64,000 nt of DNA, taken from contig NC_088302.1 in the NCBI RefSeq assembly GCF_032854445.1, forward strand, positions 30,163,979-30,227,978, in the 5' to 3' direction. This DNA is from Liolophura sinensis (taxonomy: Eukaryota; Mollusca; Polyplacophora; Chitonida; Chitonidae). Position numbers and translations under genes: made by a program. The notes under the pieces were generated by a model that worked only from the letters and a program-made list of their open reading frames with translations, had not been told where the DNA came from and did not search any database. Shown in pieces: positions 34,701-46,262 of this stretch (position 1 is its first letter; each line of letters starts with the position of its first letter).

Positions 34701-36384
34701 TCGAGGTGTCGTAGGTACATCTGCACTCCCACTTCAGTCGGCTTGACTGAATCAAAGAAAAATGAAACACATGAATGTACATGAATCACGTGAGAACTGC
34801 CTGACGTCAAGTCTCAACAGTTGCACGCACACCTCACCTGTGTGGACGCCAGTGGTCTCCAAATGTGTGTATCCAAGGATAAATGGACGTAACAGTGTCA
34901 TTTGAATAATGTGAAGGATTATTATGACAACCTGGTTAAGAGGTTGTGTGATTGATACTAGTACTTGAATTTATATAGGTCATAATAGTAATATTTTTGT
35001 TGTTGATGTTTCAAATCGTGCTGAAACAATACAGGAAATCCAGTAATTTTCGGTACATAGTGCATATTAATTAGTGAATTTCTTTAGTCTGTTGCATTAA
35101 TTTACTGAATGTTGGCTTGATTGTTTACAACTGGCGTTTAATGACAAAAACATCAAATAGTTTTTTTCTGTATAGATAATGACTAGACAACATAAAAAAG
35201 ACAGAATGTCGTCTATTTTAGTTTCCATTATTTGGGTTTAAATGAAAATTGGGCGGAAACTTACTCTCCAAATCGCCAGGTGCCACGTTAGGGTCATAGT
35301 CGGCTAGTATGTGTTTTACAAGGAATCGCCTGTCAATTCAAATAGTAACGACGCCATTAAATATTTTGTATGAAAACACTTTCTTCACCTTTACACCAGG
35401 GCCTGTTATAGGCAGATACACGAATACTTAAGTGATCGCATCTGTACTCAATTATGTAGATTAATGAGGAGTTTTGGTAGCAACAAACATAAATTCAGAG
35501 ACGCCTGGATTTTTTGAGCACTTTAAATACATGATTTTTTCTTGATGCGTATATATTCTTGAAATGACACAACGATAATAATTCGAATTAGACGAATACC
35601 AAAATGCTTCAGCTAGAAAGACATTTTATTCTAATATTTGCCTGTTTTTTTTTTGTTTTTTTTTTGTTTTTTTTTAGATTTTTTATCACATTTCGATAAA
35701 ATTATTCTTTTTGCAACATCATACACATTCACCAACCGAAAATCCCCACAATTCATGGAATCATGTAGGCAAGTCTTAGTACCGGGAAGGGATCTCTCCT
35801 GTGTAGTTGTTACCCCGACATCGAACAATGGATAGTAAGACAAGGACTGTAGCTGCACCCCACATCACCATAAATGTCTAAAACACAGAGGACTACATCA
35901 GACATATAGACAGAGAACGTGAAAAATGTGAGCACATTATGATCTGCCTTTGACTGGTCAACAGAAAATTGGAGTTTATGCTACGAGTACAGATAAATAA
36001 AAAATATATATTTAGGGCCTATTTATTTGATTTTGGTTTTACGCCTTTCTCCCACATCTTTAACTGTACGAGCTTTAGAGCTGTTCCCTTTAACTTGGTG
36101 CGTATACCACTATGTTGTAAACACTTGAAGATGCTTACTTAATTACGTATAACGGGTGGTGGTATCCCAGATATCAACACAGAGATAACGATTATATACA
36201 TCCTCTCTTTCAAGTATCTGCAAACAGAACGACAGACAGCTGTTCGGAGTTATTGATAGATCGATTGTACTGAAAACAAGGTACTAAGGAGCAGTGACCA
36301 GATTCGTGGTACAACAGTCATGCTAGACAAATTTTACCTGGATCGTACTCGGATGTGGTAAGGAAACCAGAAGTCACAAATGTG

Positions 36385-36560
36385 GTAAGTGTGGAAAGAT
36401 GGTATACGGATATCCAGAGAATGCGGACAGCCTGAAAGGATGGTTTACGGATATCCAGAGAATGTCATCAGTCTGGAACGATGGTATACGGATATCCACA
36501 GGATGTGGTCAGCCTGGAACGATGGTATACAGATATCCACAGAATGGAAGGATGTTTACA
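36385..36560. repeat. Minisatellite of about 46 bp upstream of gene 2
   Basis: Counterpart of 5,495-5,825 in reverse complement, about four copies with GATGGTATACGGATATCCA. Confidence 0.8.
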
Positions 36561-38077
36561 TGGATATCCAGAGAGAGCACACGTCGATGTAGGTAGGCCT
36601 ACTTCCCCAAGTGAAATTATACAGTTTACCGTCAAACAGCTAGGTCAAAAGAAAATAAAAGGTCCGAATTATCAGAGTGAATCCACAATATTGTGACACA
36701 GTAAAATGTACGAGCCTCGTTGTATTTTATAATACCATTATCGGCATTACTGTTAAAAGCGGTTCGATAACAGTCACAACTCATCACATTTTCAGTTGTT
36801 ACAAGAGCCAGTAAATGCTAAGATCAAATATAAACCATCATGGCCTCAAGTGTTTGATTTCCTAAGCTTATTTCATCTGGGAAAATCTCAATAATTCCGA
36901 TGAGCTGATTTCAAAGCAGAGATATTCAATTATTTATATTGTCCTCGGGCTTAGCCCATTTTGCTTTACTCGTGAATCAGATTACTCTAACATAAACGAA
37001 ATGTTGTGTTCAAGGCTTTAAAAAACGCTCATCAAATAAATGAATAAATAATTTAATATTTCAAATACTAGTTTTTCTTTGAGCTATTTACTGCATTTAA
37101 TAAAATTTATCTTTAATTATCAGATCTAACCTTGTTCCAAAATGTCTATAATTCTCGTGAAACATACACAGGGTGGGGTACACCTATGACCAATTCACAC
37201 TGTAATAACCCATAACATCAATTCTTTTAAGAACCCTTTAAGGCGGGAAGTAATAGAAATATAATCTTCCATATAAATGTACTTTGCTGTTAACGCTCAA
37301 GACACTTCACAAGGATAACTGGCGGTCATTGCATCATTAATATCATCTTCTTGGACAAACGATTTTACCTTGATATTGGATTTTGGATAATTCAATAATA
37401 CGTGCGACAAAATCAAAGATTCTCTCCACATGGTTGAGCTCAGAATATTATAGTCTGAAAAAATGGATACTTTTTAATCACGAACGATTTCCGAGGTGTC
37501 TTTAACCTGAATGCGTTCAATGTTAAACATCCTGGAAAATGAGAAAACAATATGCACTCACCCTTTCCAGTAAATGATATCCCAAGTGCTGTTTCAGATG
37601 AAAAACTTTTATAAAATCGTGAACGTAGCTGAGGGAGCGAATGGACGACGCCCGTCTTGAAGTAATTCGTTAACCGATAGACAGGCGAATGTCATTTCTG
37701 TGTTCCTTGTGTAGGGTGATCAATGCCTGGGGCTAAGGCTGCTTATGCGCTCTCGTCGGACACGGGCCTGAAGCTTAATACACCCAATTGTCCCTGCCTT
37801 CGTTCTCCGTAGCCTCAGAGGAACATGTCCCAATGCGAACAACCATCACGTTCCATCAGGGTTCCTCTGCGTATTCTGTGACCCCACTCGTCTTAGTAAA
37901 TCTATATCTCACCGTTATTTAAAGATGATCTGTAAAACCGGACCCCCCCCCCCCCTCCCGCTATACCTGATCAGTTTGATCAGCCACTGAATCCGTGTTA
38001 AGTGGCGGGTAATGTGCGGCCTGAGCATCGGACAAACATTAGGCTATCTGTGACAACGTCATTACAACTATGGACAA

Positions 38078-38185
38078 TTGTGGTTGTGACTGTGGTTGTG
38101 GTGGTGATTGTGACGGTGGCGGTGGCGGTTGTGATGGTTGTGGTGGTGGTGGTGGTTGTGGTTATGGTGGCGGTGGGGATGGGAG
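38078..38185 (+). repeat. GTG-rich trinucleotide microsatellite
   Basis: Imperfect (GTG)n with GTGGTT and GGCGGT variants. The matching left-arm position near 3,330 has only a very short CACCGTCACCGTCAC stretch, so expansion was arm-specific. Confidence 0.85.
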
Positions 38186-38407
38186 GTGGACATATTGAAG
38201 ATATTCGCTAATATGAGATTGAATACCCCAACAATGTCCCATATTTTTATACATCTCGACTTCGCCGTTGTGAAGAATTTTTTACCGTTCTGCACCACAT
38301 TTCCCCGCTTAATTGCACATCGACATCAGGAGTTGTTAGAATCTGTACCAGCAAATACCATGCATGTACACCGAGTTGCCATTGCTAAATTATCTATCTA
38401 TCATGAT

Positions 38408-38632
38408 TCCATGCAGTACATGTGCATTATTCTATACAGTACATGTACATGATTCCACTCAGTACATGTACATGATTCCACGGAGTACATGTACATGATT
38501 CCACTCAGTACATGTACATGATTCCACTCAGTACATGTACATGATTCCACTCAGTACATGTACATGATTCCACGGAGTACATGTACATGATTCCACGGAC
38601 TACATGCACATGATTCCATACAGTACATTAAT
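38408..38632 (+). repeat. 24-bp minisatellite with GTACATGTAC palindrome
   Basis: About nine copies of GTACATGTACATGATTCCAC followed by TCA or GGA. The left arm has two to three related copies at 2,735-2,800. Confidence 0.9.
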
Positions 38633-40912
38633 TACTGAAACTACAGGGTCTGTATATATAACGAATACTCTCCGTGTATGCTTGGGGAAACAGTTTTATT
38701 TCGGAAAACATATTGGAATCATCGTCTTATTGCAGATACGCATGTTTACAAACCTTTCAAATAAATCCAATAAACATTCGAATGTGACCAGATTCGTCAA
38801 TACGCCTGTATTATGTGTATAGTCGCCATAACGCTTAATACAGCAGTCTAACCTTAAAAAAAGAAAACTAGGTATAATTATGGTACAACAAATAGTCTTG
38901 TCTCAACAACCCCAGCTTCATTCTCCCTCCGTCTGTGTGTATAGCGGTCTAGATAACGGACCAGGAGTCCATTTATCTGCACACGGCAGCTCATCTCGCC
39001 GCTTCCACGCACGATCAATCTTTAATGAAACTTTTGTTATATTTTAAAAACCTCTGCGCGGCCTTCCGATAGAAAAACAGCAAGAAAAATCGGTTGTACA
39101 TCAGCCAAAAATGTCATAATCCAGTATACAATATCACAAATAGGACCTACAGGTTTGTGACGATTTAGGGCGTTTTCAAGCGATTATAAGCGATAGCGGT
39201 TGATTCGTAGACAAATGTTGATTATTTAGGATGTTTCGGGTTTGACGACATCGATTTTGGGGTAAAATTAACTCAAGACTATTCTATACTCGCAGTGTGT
39301 TTTTTGTAATACAGTATAGTAGCATTCTTCTCCATGCAATATTCAGGATACGCTATCTTATTGCTTGGCTTTACTGTGACATCTATGCATAGCGTCTATG
39401 ATTTATACTTGGCATTTCTTTTTGAACGAACAAGCATTATTTGCCCTACTCGCTCCGTTAACGGTAATTATTCCTTGGTGGAATGACTTCCATGGACGTT
39501 CAATTCACTACACCTCTCTTACTGGAACGGTTTATTAATTTATAGGTCGACCAATTGGACGTGCGTCGCAATTTAACGGTAACAACGTTGTTTGGCTTGA
39601 TAATTCCGATTTCCTGACCGTCGGTAAATATTAAATGAACCTCAAACATTCGCCACGAAACATTTTCCCTGGATTTTTATCCTGTACAGTATACAGCAAT
39701 CCGACCTTATTAATGACAGCTATTCCAAGATAAATACCGTTTGTGCGGCATTATGTACAGATAATAACGTGCAGCATGTGTAATCGATGTCTTAACATGC
39801 GCTCTGTGTAGTATGTGGTCAAAGTATGAGTTTCGCAAGGGAAGAGGGTTAGCAGCAAACGATTCATTGCCAGAGCCTGTTACAGGCTGGCACTTAATTG
39901 GTTGCATGTATAACAAAGGCACCCGCAATACCTGGTCATCACACAGTCAACTTACCAGGTAAGGTGTCCTATTTATCTATGACATAACACTTGGCTTTTG
40001 GCAGTATTTTGTTACAAATCTTCAACAAATCTTCAACTTTACGGTGAGCAAGCCACAACAGTGTTTATATATAAAACACTTGTCAAACGTGTTTGTAGTA
40101 ATTGCGACCAGTAAAGCACTTCATACGTTTATGGTTCTATGATGTAAATTATCGCTTTCGGGCTAATGTATACCAAAACCATTCACTTCACGCTTCCCTT
40201 GGGTTGCATGTGAGATGAGTGAATGTAAAGAATTTTGTGAGGAAACCATTGCTGAACCATAAATGTGACATTTCTGTAAATAAGAAACATTGAGTTTTAC
40301 AAATACAAAGGGAGGGAGGGGAGGGTAGTGGCTTGCTTTTTAATTGCTATAGCGATATATATTTCTCAGACACGGATTTTTTAATATTTCCCTGCTCCCT
40401 CGCGCCCCTTTACGACAAGAAACTGTCGACGTTGGTCTTTTCTGTGTGGTCGTTATCGTAACGTTTCAGTGGACAGTGGACATTTCAGGACAAAAGTTTA
40501 AAGAGATATTGCCAAAACAACGATTCTCACAGACCAGTGTATAAGATATGAATATTTATCTCATTTGGACTTTTATCTTTTCAACTGTTCACATAAAATC
40601 GTGGCGATTTATTAAACATGTTGAATACTTTGCCCCTATTGCAGTGAAAGCTCAAGTAAACACAATTGTGAAGCACAACGCCGTGCGCAAATTCTGGCTA
40701 CATTTACTTACAAGAGAAGTGTAAAACGTAAGAAAGTGTAAAACGTAAGAAACTTAAATTGAAGGTATTTGATGACACATCCTTGACACACTATTTTTCT
40801 GTAATAATATGCGACCATGCATGACTGAGATCGACACAAGAGTGCTAAGAAACGCTACTAAACGTAGTATGTGCCCGCTACATACAGGGCTATATTGCTA
40901 CTTAATGAAAGA

Positions 40913-41074
40913 GGGGCCTCCGTGAGTTCAAGTCCAGCTCATGCTGGCTTCCTCTACGGCGGTACGTGGGAAGGTCTCCCATCAACCTGCGGATGGCCGT
41001 GGATTTCCCAAGGGCTCTGCCCGGTTTCCACCCACCATAATGCGGGTCGCCGTCGTATAAGTGAGATATTCTGT
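40913..41074 (+). mobile_element. SINE with internal deletion of the head
   Basis: GGGGCCTCCGTG is joined directly to AGTTCAAGTCCAGCTC, removing about 65 bases of the tRNA-like head. The body follows and stops before the tail. Confidence 0.8.
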
Positions 41075-41079
41075 GACAG

Positions 41080-43610
41080 TAAACCCTTGTATTTGTACGT
41101 ATGTACGTCTCTGCAATATACGCCATCCGTTTCCATTAAATCTAATGAAAGTGGATATATGCTCACGTCCAAAGAAACAATACAAATAAAAAATGGGCTC
41201 AACTTTATTACATTTATTACTTTAAATATGATTGCTCATCAAAATATTTTTCCTGTCAAGAAGTGTCATCTGCTTCATATCATGCTAAAAACCTCACTTG
41301 AATACAAATCAGTTGCATGTGCAACATGTGTTTCTTTTTCGTTCTCTCGCCCCCCCCCCCAAAAAAAAAAAAACCTTAGTAACGTTTCTACTGGACGGCA
41401 GAAGATTTCTTTTGAAGCCATTGCTACCTACACAAGTTATTTAAGGCTTCTAGATTATCAGTATACCGTTTGGTAAATGAGAGTAAGCGTGCTTGAAAAA
41501 GATTCATTTTTGTTTCCCGCCAAGCAGACATTTTTTTGTGTTATTGCCTTTGTCCATTATGTCTAGTTAGATTACAAACTGCTATAACACAGTGGGTCAT
41601 GTTTATTTGTTCTTCAGACATCACAGACGCAGGCTGACGCCATTGTATCTCTTTAGTAGTTCTAGGTTAAATGTCCATGCACAATATCATTTAATTAAGG
41701 ATGGCGGTAACGCGGAAAAAGCTATTCTTGTCTAAAATGTAATTTGTGGAAAATCATGCACACCAACCAGATAATTTACCTATGTCTTTATTCTATTTCC
41801 CCAAGTAATGGACAATGATAACGATTCATGTTCATTTACGAGTGTATAATACAATTAAAATTTGCTGTTTGCTTCCTCTTTGCATGGTTTTTGTTACTTT
41901 ACTTCGTTTCTGACATTTTCTGATATTTATGGTGATTGTTATTTGTGATGGGTAATTATTTAAACAGGGTTTTCTTAAGAATTCCTTTAGTTTCTGGGAA
42001 CGTCTATTATGTTTGATGATTGGTATATGCCAATGTCTGTTATGTCGCTTACACCTTTTTACATTCTGTAGAACCCCTAGTTTACTAGTAATGCGAAGCC
42101 TCTATATACCTAAGCGCATGTTACAATTTAACCCACTCTTGAAGTTTCGACTTCAATTACAACACAAGATCATAAATCGCTGGAGAGTGTAACAGATAGA
42201 CATGAGGTAAACATCCTCAGCGCAAAGCACATCATCTTGTGATCTTAACGAACTCTTGACGCACGGTATACACAACCAGCTAACGGATCTTTGTACAGAG
42301 CAGGACTGCTTATATATAATTATACTATTCTGTATGGTTAATTGTCAAGGGGTTAATCTCTGCTGCCTAACAATTGTGTGTCCACTCTGTACAGACGTGT
42401 ACATAAATTTACACGTTAACGTTACAAAGGTATGTATACTGCGGTAGGGCAAACCTAATTTTAAACTTTCGTTAATTGGCCACGTTTTGTTAACATTCGT
42501 GATTACGTAAATGAGACCTAGTATTAACTGCCGATCCCTTTACTATACCTGGCAATAAATATCTTGCCGCTGTTAACCCAAGTCGTTTGGATTTGTCTTC
42601 GAAACTGAATAGGATAATTAGTTGGCTGTGCCATCTTACGTTCTTCTAAGCTTTGTTTATCTAAAGCCAATGACAATGTACCATCTGGCATTTTCACCAA
42701 GAACTAGCTTACCGGGAGAAGACCATCAGTTTATAGGTAGATAATAGGCTAAATTGGCTGGAAGCAAAGACATACACAAAAATCTCAAAGGCTTGTCATT
42801 ATTACGTGTATCTTTTTATTATTATGTGAGCAGTATTAGCACTAACATTCTATTCTACATTCTTGGTATCGCTTACTGACTAGGTGAAAATCCAGAACCA
42901 CTGGAGTTGTACTGAAATGGACTGGTGGCGTAAATGAACAATCTACATGACTTATTGGAGCCGTATTGGAGCCGTATAAGTCAAGAGGTCTGTCCAGTTT
43001 AGATTCGGGTCCAAGCGAGTGACCGTATTGCATGTCATTTAAGGATCTTATAGATTCTTCATTATTTAATAAACGGCAACAAGAGTTGTAAAACCGTAAC
43101 TGTTGAGCAACAATGTGAACCCCCTCAAGTTAGGCGCACAGTTGATTGTTAAACAGCAGTCGGTAGTACAAATCGTAAATAAGACGATTTTGTTAAGCTA
43201 AGTCACCTTCATTATCATAATGACTGAGCAGGTAATCTCATTTTCGTACTGAGTTTCATATCCAACCACTTATTCTTCGTCTTGCGCCAAAGCTAATTCA
43301 TTTTCAATAATTTGAAGTTAATTGGATCTGAATTTGAGCCTGTGTTAAGAGTCGAATGTAGTTCATCTCTAAACACATTGGCACACGTTGTGATTTTCCT
43401 ATCTCAAATTTGCACAAATAACTGACGGTGTGATACAAGCCAAATGGACTGGTTACTTTAAAGTGTGACTTGACAGGAACCAACCGGATGTACGTAAGCA
43501 GATCTGTGGACATTATCCCCACGGTAATATGTTCATATTAGTGATCATGTTTAGTGCATTGGGGTATCACCTTATATTAGTGTCGATCTATAACGCAGAC
43601 GCCATTATCA
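41080..43610. other. Intergenic sequence, nothing recognised
   Basis: A C-run/A-run at 41,351-41,372 is the only simple repeat. No open frame longer than about 65 codons has recognisable domain sequence, apart from the SINE read-through near 40,871-41,476. Confidence 0.4.
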
Positions 43611-43619
43611 CGTTCAATA

Positions 43620-44640
43620 ATATAAGTTGGTGTAAAGTATGTGAACAAAGGAATGACAGGGCTGGGCTGTAAAACTGTATGGACAAAGCAATGGGACAGG
43701 GCTTGGTTATAAAAATGTATGGACAAAGCAATGACAGGGCTGGGTTATAAAACTGTATGGGCAAAGCAATGACAGGGCTGGGTTATAAAACTGTACGGAC
43801 AAAGGTATGACAGGGCTGGTTTGTAAAAGTGTATGGAATAAGGAATTACAGGGCTGTGTTATTAAAATGTATTGACAAAGGAATGACAGGGCTGGGTTAT
43901 AAAACTGTATGGACAAAGCAATGCCAGGGCTGGGTTATAAAACTGTATGGACAAAGGAATGACAGGGCTGGGCTGTAAAACTGTATGGACAAAGCAATGA
44001 CAGGGCTTGGTTATAAAAATTTATGGACAAAGCAATGACAGGGCTGGGTTATAAAACTGTATGGGCAATGCAATGACAGGGCTGGGTTATAAAACTGTAC
44101 GGACAAAGGTATGACAGGGCTGGTTTGTAAAAGTGTATGGAATAAGGAATTACAGGGCTGTGTTATTAAAATGTATTGACAAAGGAATGACAGGGCTGGG
44201 TTATAAAACTGTATGGACAAAGCAATGACAGGGCTTGGTTATAAAAATGTATGGACAAAGCAATGACAGGGCTGGGTTATAAAACTGTATGGGCAAAGCA
44301 ATGACAGGGCTGGGTTATAAAACTGTATGGGCAAAGCAATGACAGGGCTGGGTTATAAAACTGTACGGACAAAGGTATGACAGGGCTGGTTTGTAAAAGG
44401 GTATGGAATAAGGAATTACAGGGCTGTGTTATTAAAATGTATTGACAAAGGAATGACAGGGCTGGGTTATAAAACTGTATGGACAAAGCAATGCCAGGGC
44501 TGGGTTATAAAACTGTATGGAGAAAGGAATGACGGGGCTGGGTTATAAAACTGTATGGAGAAAGGAATGATAGGGCTGGGGTATAAAACTGTATGGAGAA
44601 AGGAATGATAGGGCTGGTGTATAAAAGTGTATCTGGAAAG
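43620..44640. repeat. 38-bp minisatellite with 7- and 8-unit higher-order repeats
   Basis: About 27 copies of a 38-bp unit containing CAATGACAGGGCTGGGTTAT and AAAACTGTATGGACAAAG. A variant series, including GGTTTGTAAAAGTGTATGGA and GTGTTATTAAAATGTATTGA, recurs at spacings of 304 bp and then 266 bp, equal to 8 and 7 units. Confidence 0.93.
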
Positions 44641-46003
44641 AAATTTAACGGTAATTAATTAATCGATTTTTTGGTAAGGCTGTCGACAGCAATAAGGTCA
44701 CCTTCAAGAATCATTGTCTTTTTTTTCTAACTAATCTTGAAAATCAGATTTATCGACAGAGAAATATATTATTTTTAAAAAATGAATAAATACCTGTATA
44801 AAAAAAGAAGGCAATAAATAAATAAATCAAACCTATGAATAAAATAAAATAAATTGTTTTCATGCCACTGCCGTGTGTATTCTTTTCCTTTATCTCGATA
44901 TATTTTCGAAGCAGACTTTATGATGAACGTAAAAATGATTTTGAAATAACAGTGTATTCTGCACGCCGCTTTAAACTGAGGATAAATTTACTTCCCTTTA
45001 TTTGTATAGCATAACATCATTGTAATGCGTTTAGGCACTACACAGTTTGCGAGACAATCTTTGGTACTGACTTGCCTTAGTCTCTATCATCTTTTCACAT
45101 AGTAGACCATGAAAAGTTGCTTCATGACAGGTAGATAAATCCAGCATGCACATTTATGGATAGCTGAATTATGTATGTATATAGGTTGAGACATTGTTCG
45201 TAAGACAATAGGTATATTATAAGAGAATGTGGATTGCTGGAATAATGGATCAATCATGTCCAGATGATTTAGGCCATTTGGCATTTCATTGTGTATCCAA
45301 CTGAAGGGTCAGAATCTGGCAGTGGCCAGAGGCAATACTGGTGCAAGTAAGATGGGAAACTAATGAAGACATACACGAGAACACAGCTCTGAGACAGTGA
45401 TACATGACTGCAACCAGGCTATGTCCGAAATGTCATCTGTATTCTCTGAGGGTATAAGAGAGATAGATATGTGTAAAGCTTGAGAAATGTAGAAGTGAAT
45501 TAAGATCGTGTATACACGGGATGAGAGGTTTATATTTGTCCAGTGTATACCATTTCTACACAGCCTATATAGAGTTCTCCCGTAACCACATTCACGTACT
45601 CGGGATTTACCTGTCAGCCAGTGGGTAGATTTTCTGGTGCGACTGCCAGACAGCTTACTTTAACCACGGGGACGCTGTTTGCCTCTATATCCATCACTGC
45701 CGACCTGTTGGTTTAGTCGGAGAGTGGAATTATTACTGAATGTCAAACATGCACAAAGCAGGCTGGTTTCCTGTGTGTGCACTGTGAGGGTTTTATTAGC
45801 AGAGTCGTTCCTCTCTTAGGAACAAAGCGTGTTGACTGACCGTATGCATCTTCCTTCATAAGGATCAACTCCTTTCGTCAGGTAGAACATTTGTCTCTTC
45901 GTTTCCAAATCAAACAACGTTAGTGTTGCATGTGATGGCATTATTCTGAAATATGATGTTAAAATGAAGTTTTCTTAACTGGACCAAAACGTATGTCATA
46001 ATG
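44640..46003. other. Intergenic sequence, nothing recognised
   Basis: AT-rich near 44,750-44,870. No coding or structural signal that I can support. Confidence 0.4.
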
Positions 46004-46262
46004 TTTATTTATTTATTTATTTGATCGGTGTTTTACGCCGTACTCAGGAATATTTCACTTATACGACGGCGGCTAGCATTATGGTGGGTGGAAACCGGAC
46101 AGAGCCCGGGGGAACCCCACCACCATCCGCAGGTTGCTGGCAGACCTTCCCACATACGGCCGGAGAGGAAGCCAGTATGAGCTGGACTTGAACTCACAGC
46201 GACCGCATTGGTGACTCCTGGGTCATTGCGCTGCGCTAGCGGGCAAACCAACGGAGGCCCCC
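46004..46262 (-). mobile_element. tRNA-headed SINE, full length, with 10-bp TSD
   Basis: The element runs on the - strand from the head at 46,262 to the tail at 46,004. The exact duplication TGTCATAATG flanks it at 45,994-46,003 and 46,263-46,272. Confidence 0.93.

Larger units (their letters stand above)
27852..35871 (-). pseudogene. Second glycine receptor/GluCl-like gene, inverted paralog with frame-breaking lesions
   Basis: Exons on the - strand by comparison with gene 1: 35871(or 35865)-35783, 35329-35265, 34746-34679, 32819-32591, 32105-32023, 31600-31466, 29133-28781 and 28009-27852. All keep GT-AG junctions, the signal peptide, the Cys-loop cysteines, the second cysteine pair, PAR and the 6' Leu. 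Exon 4 is 229 nt instead of 230, owing to loss of one C near 32,744, and then reads to TGA within a few codons. The last exon is 158 nt, which is out of phase with exon 7 at the conserved acceptor; a possible acceptor 26 nt downstream (ACCAAG, exon from 27,983) would restore that phase only. Either this is a young pseudogene or the assembly has base errors. Exon 7 encodes nearly the same protein as gene 1. Confidence 0.8.
26600..40420 (-). repeat. Right arm of a large inverted duplication
   Basis: This is the reverse-complement partner of 190-17,425, carrying the second receptor gene in opposite orientation. Differences from the left arm include a SINE with a target-site duplication at 29,240-29,411 that is absent at the matching left-arm site, an expanded 24-bp repeat near 38,400-38,640, a GTG-rich microsatellite near 38,080-38,185 and about 20 copies of the stop-codon minisatellite against about 6 in the left arm. 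The divergence is too high for a simple allelic fold-back copy, but a misjoin cannot be excluded from sequence alone. Confidence 0.85.
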
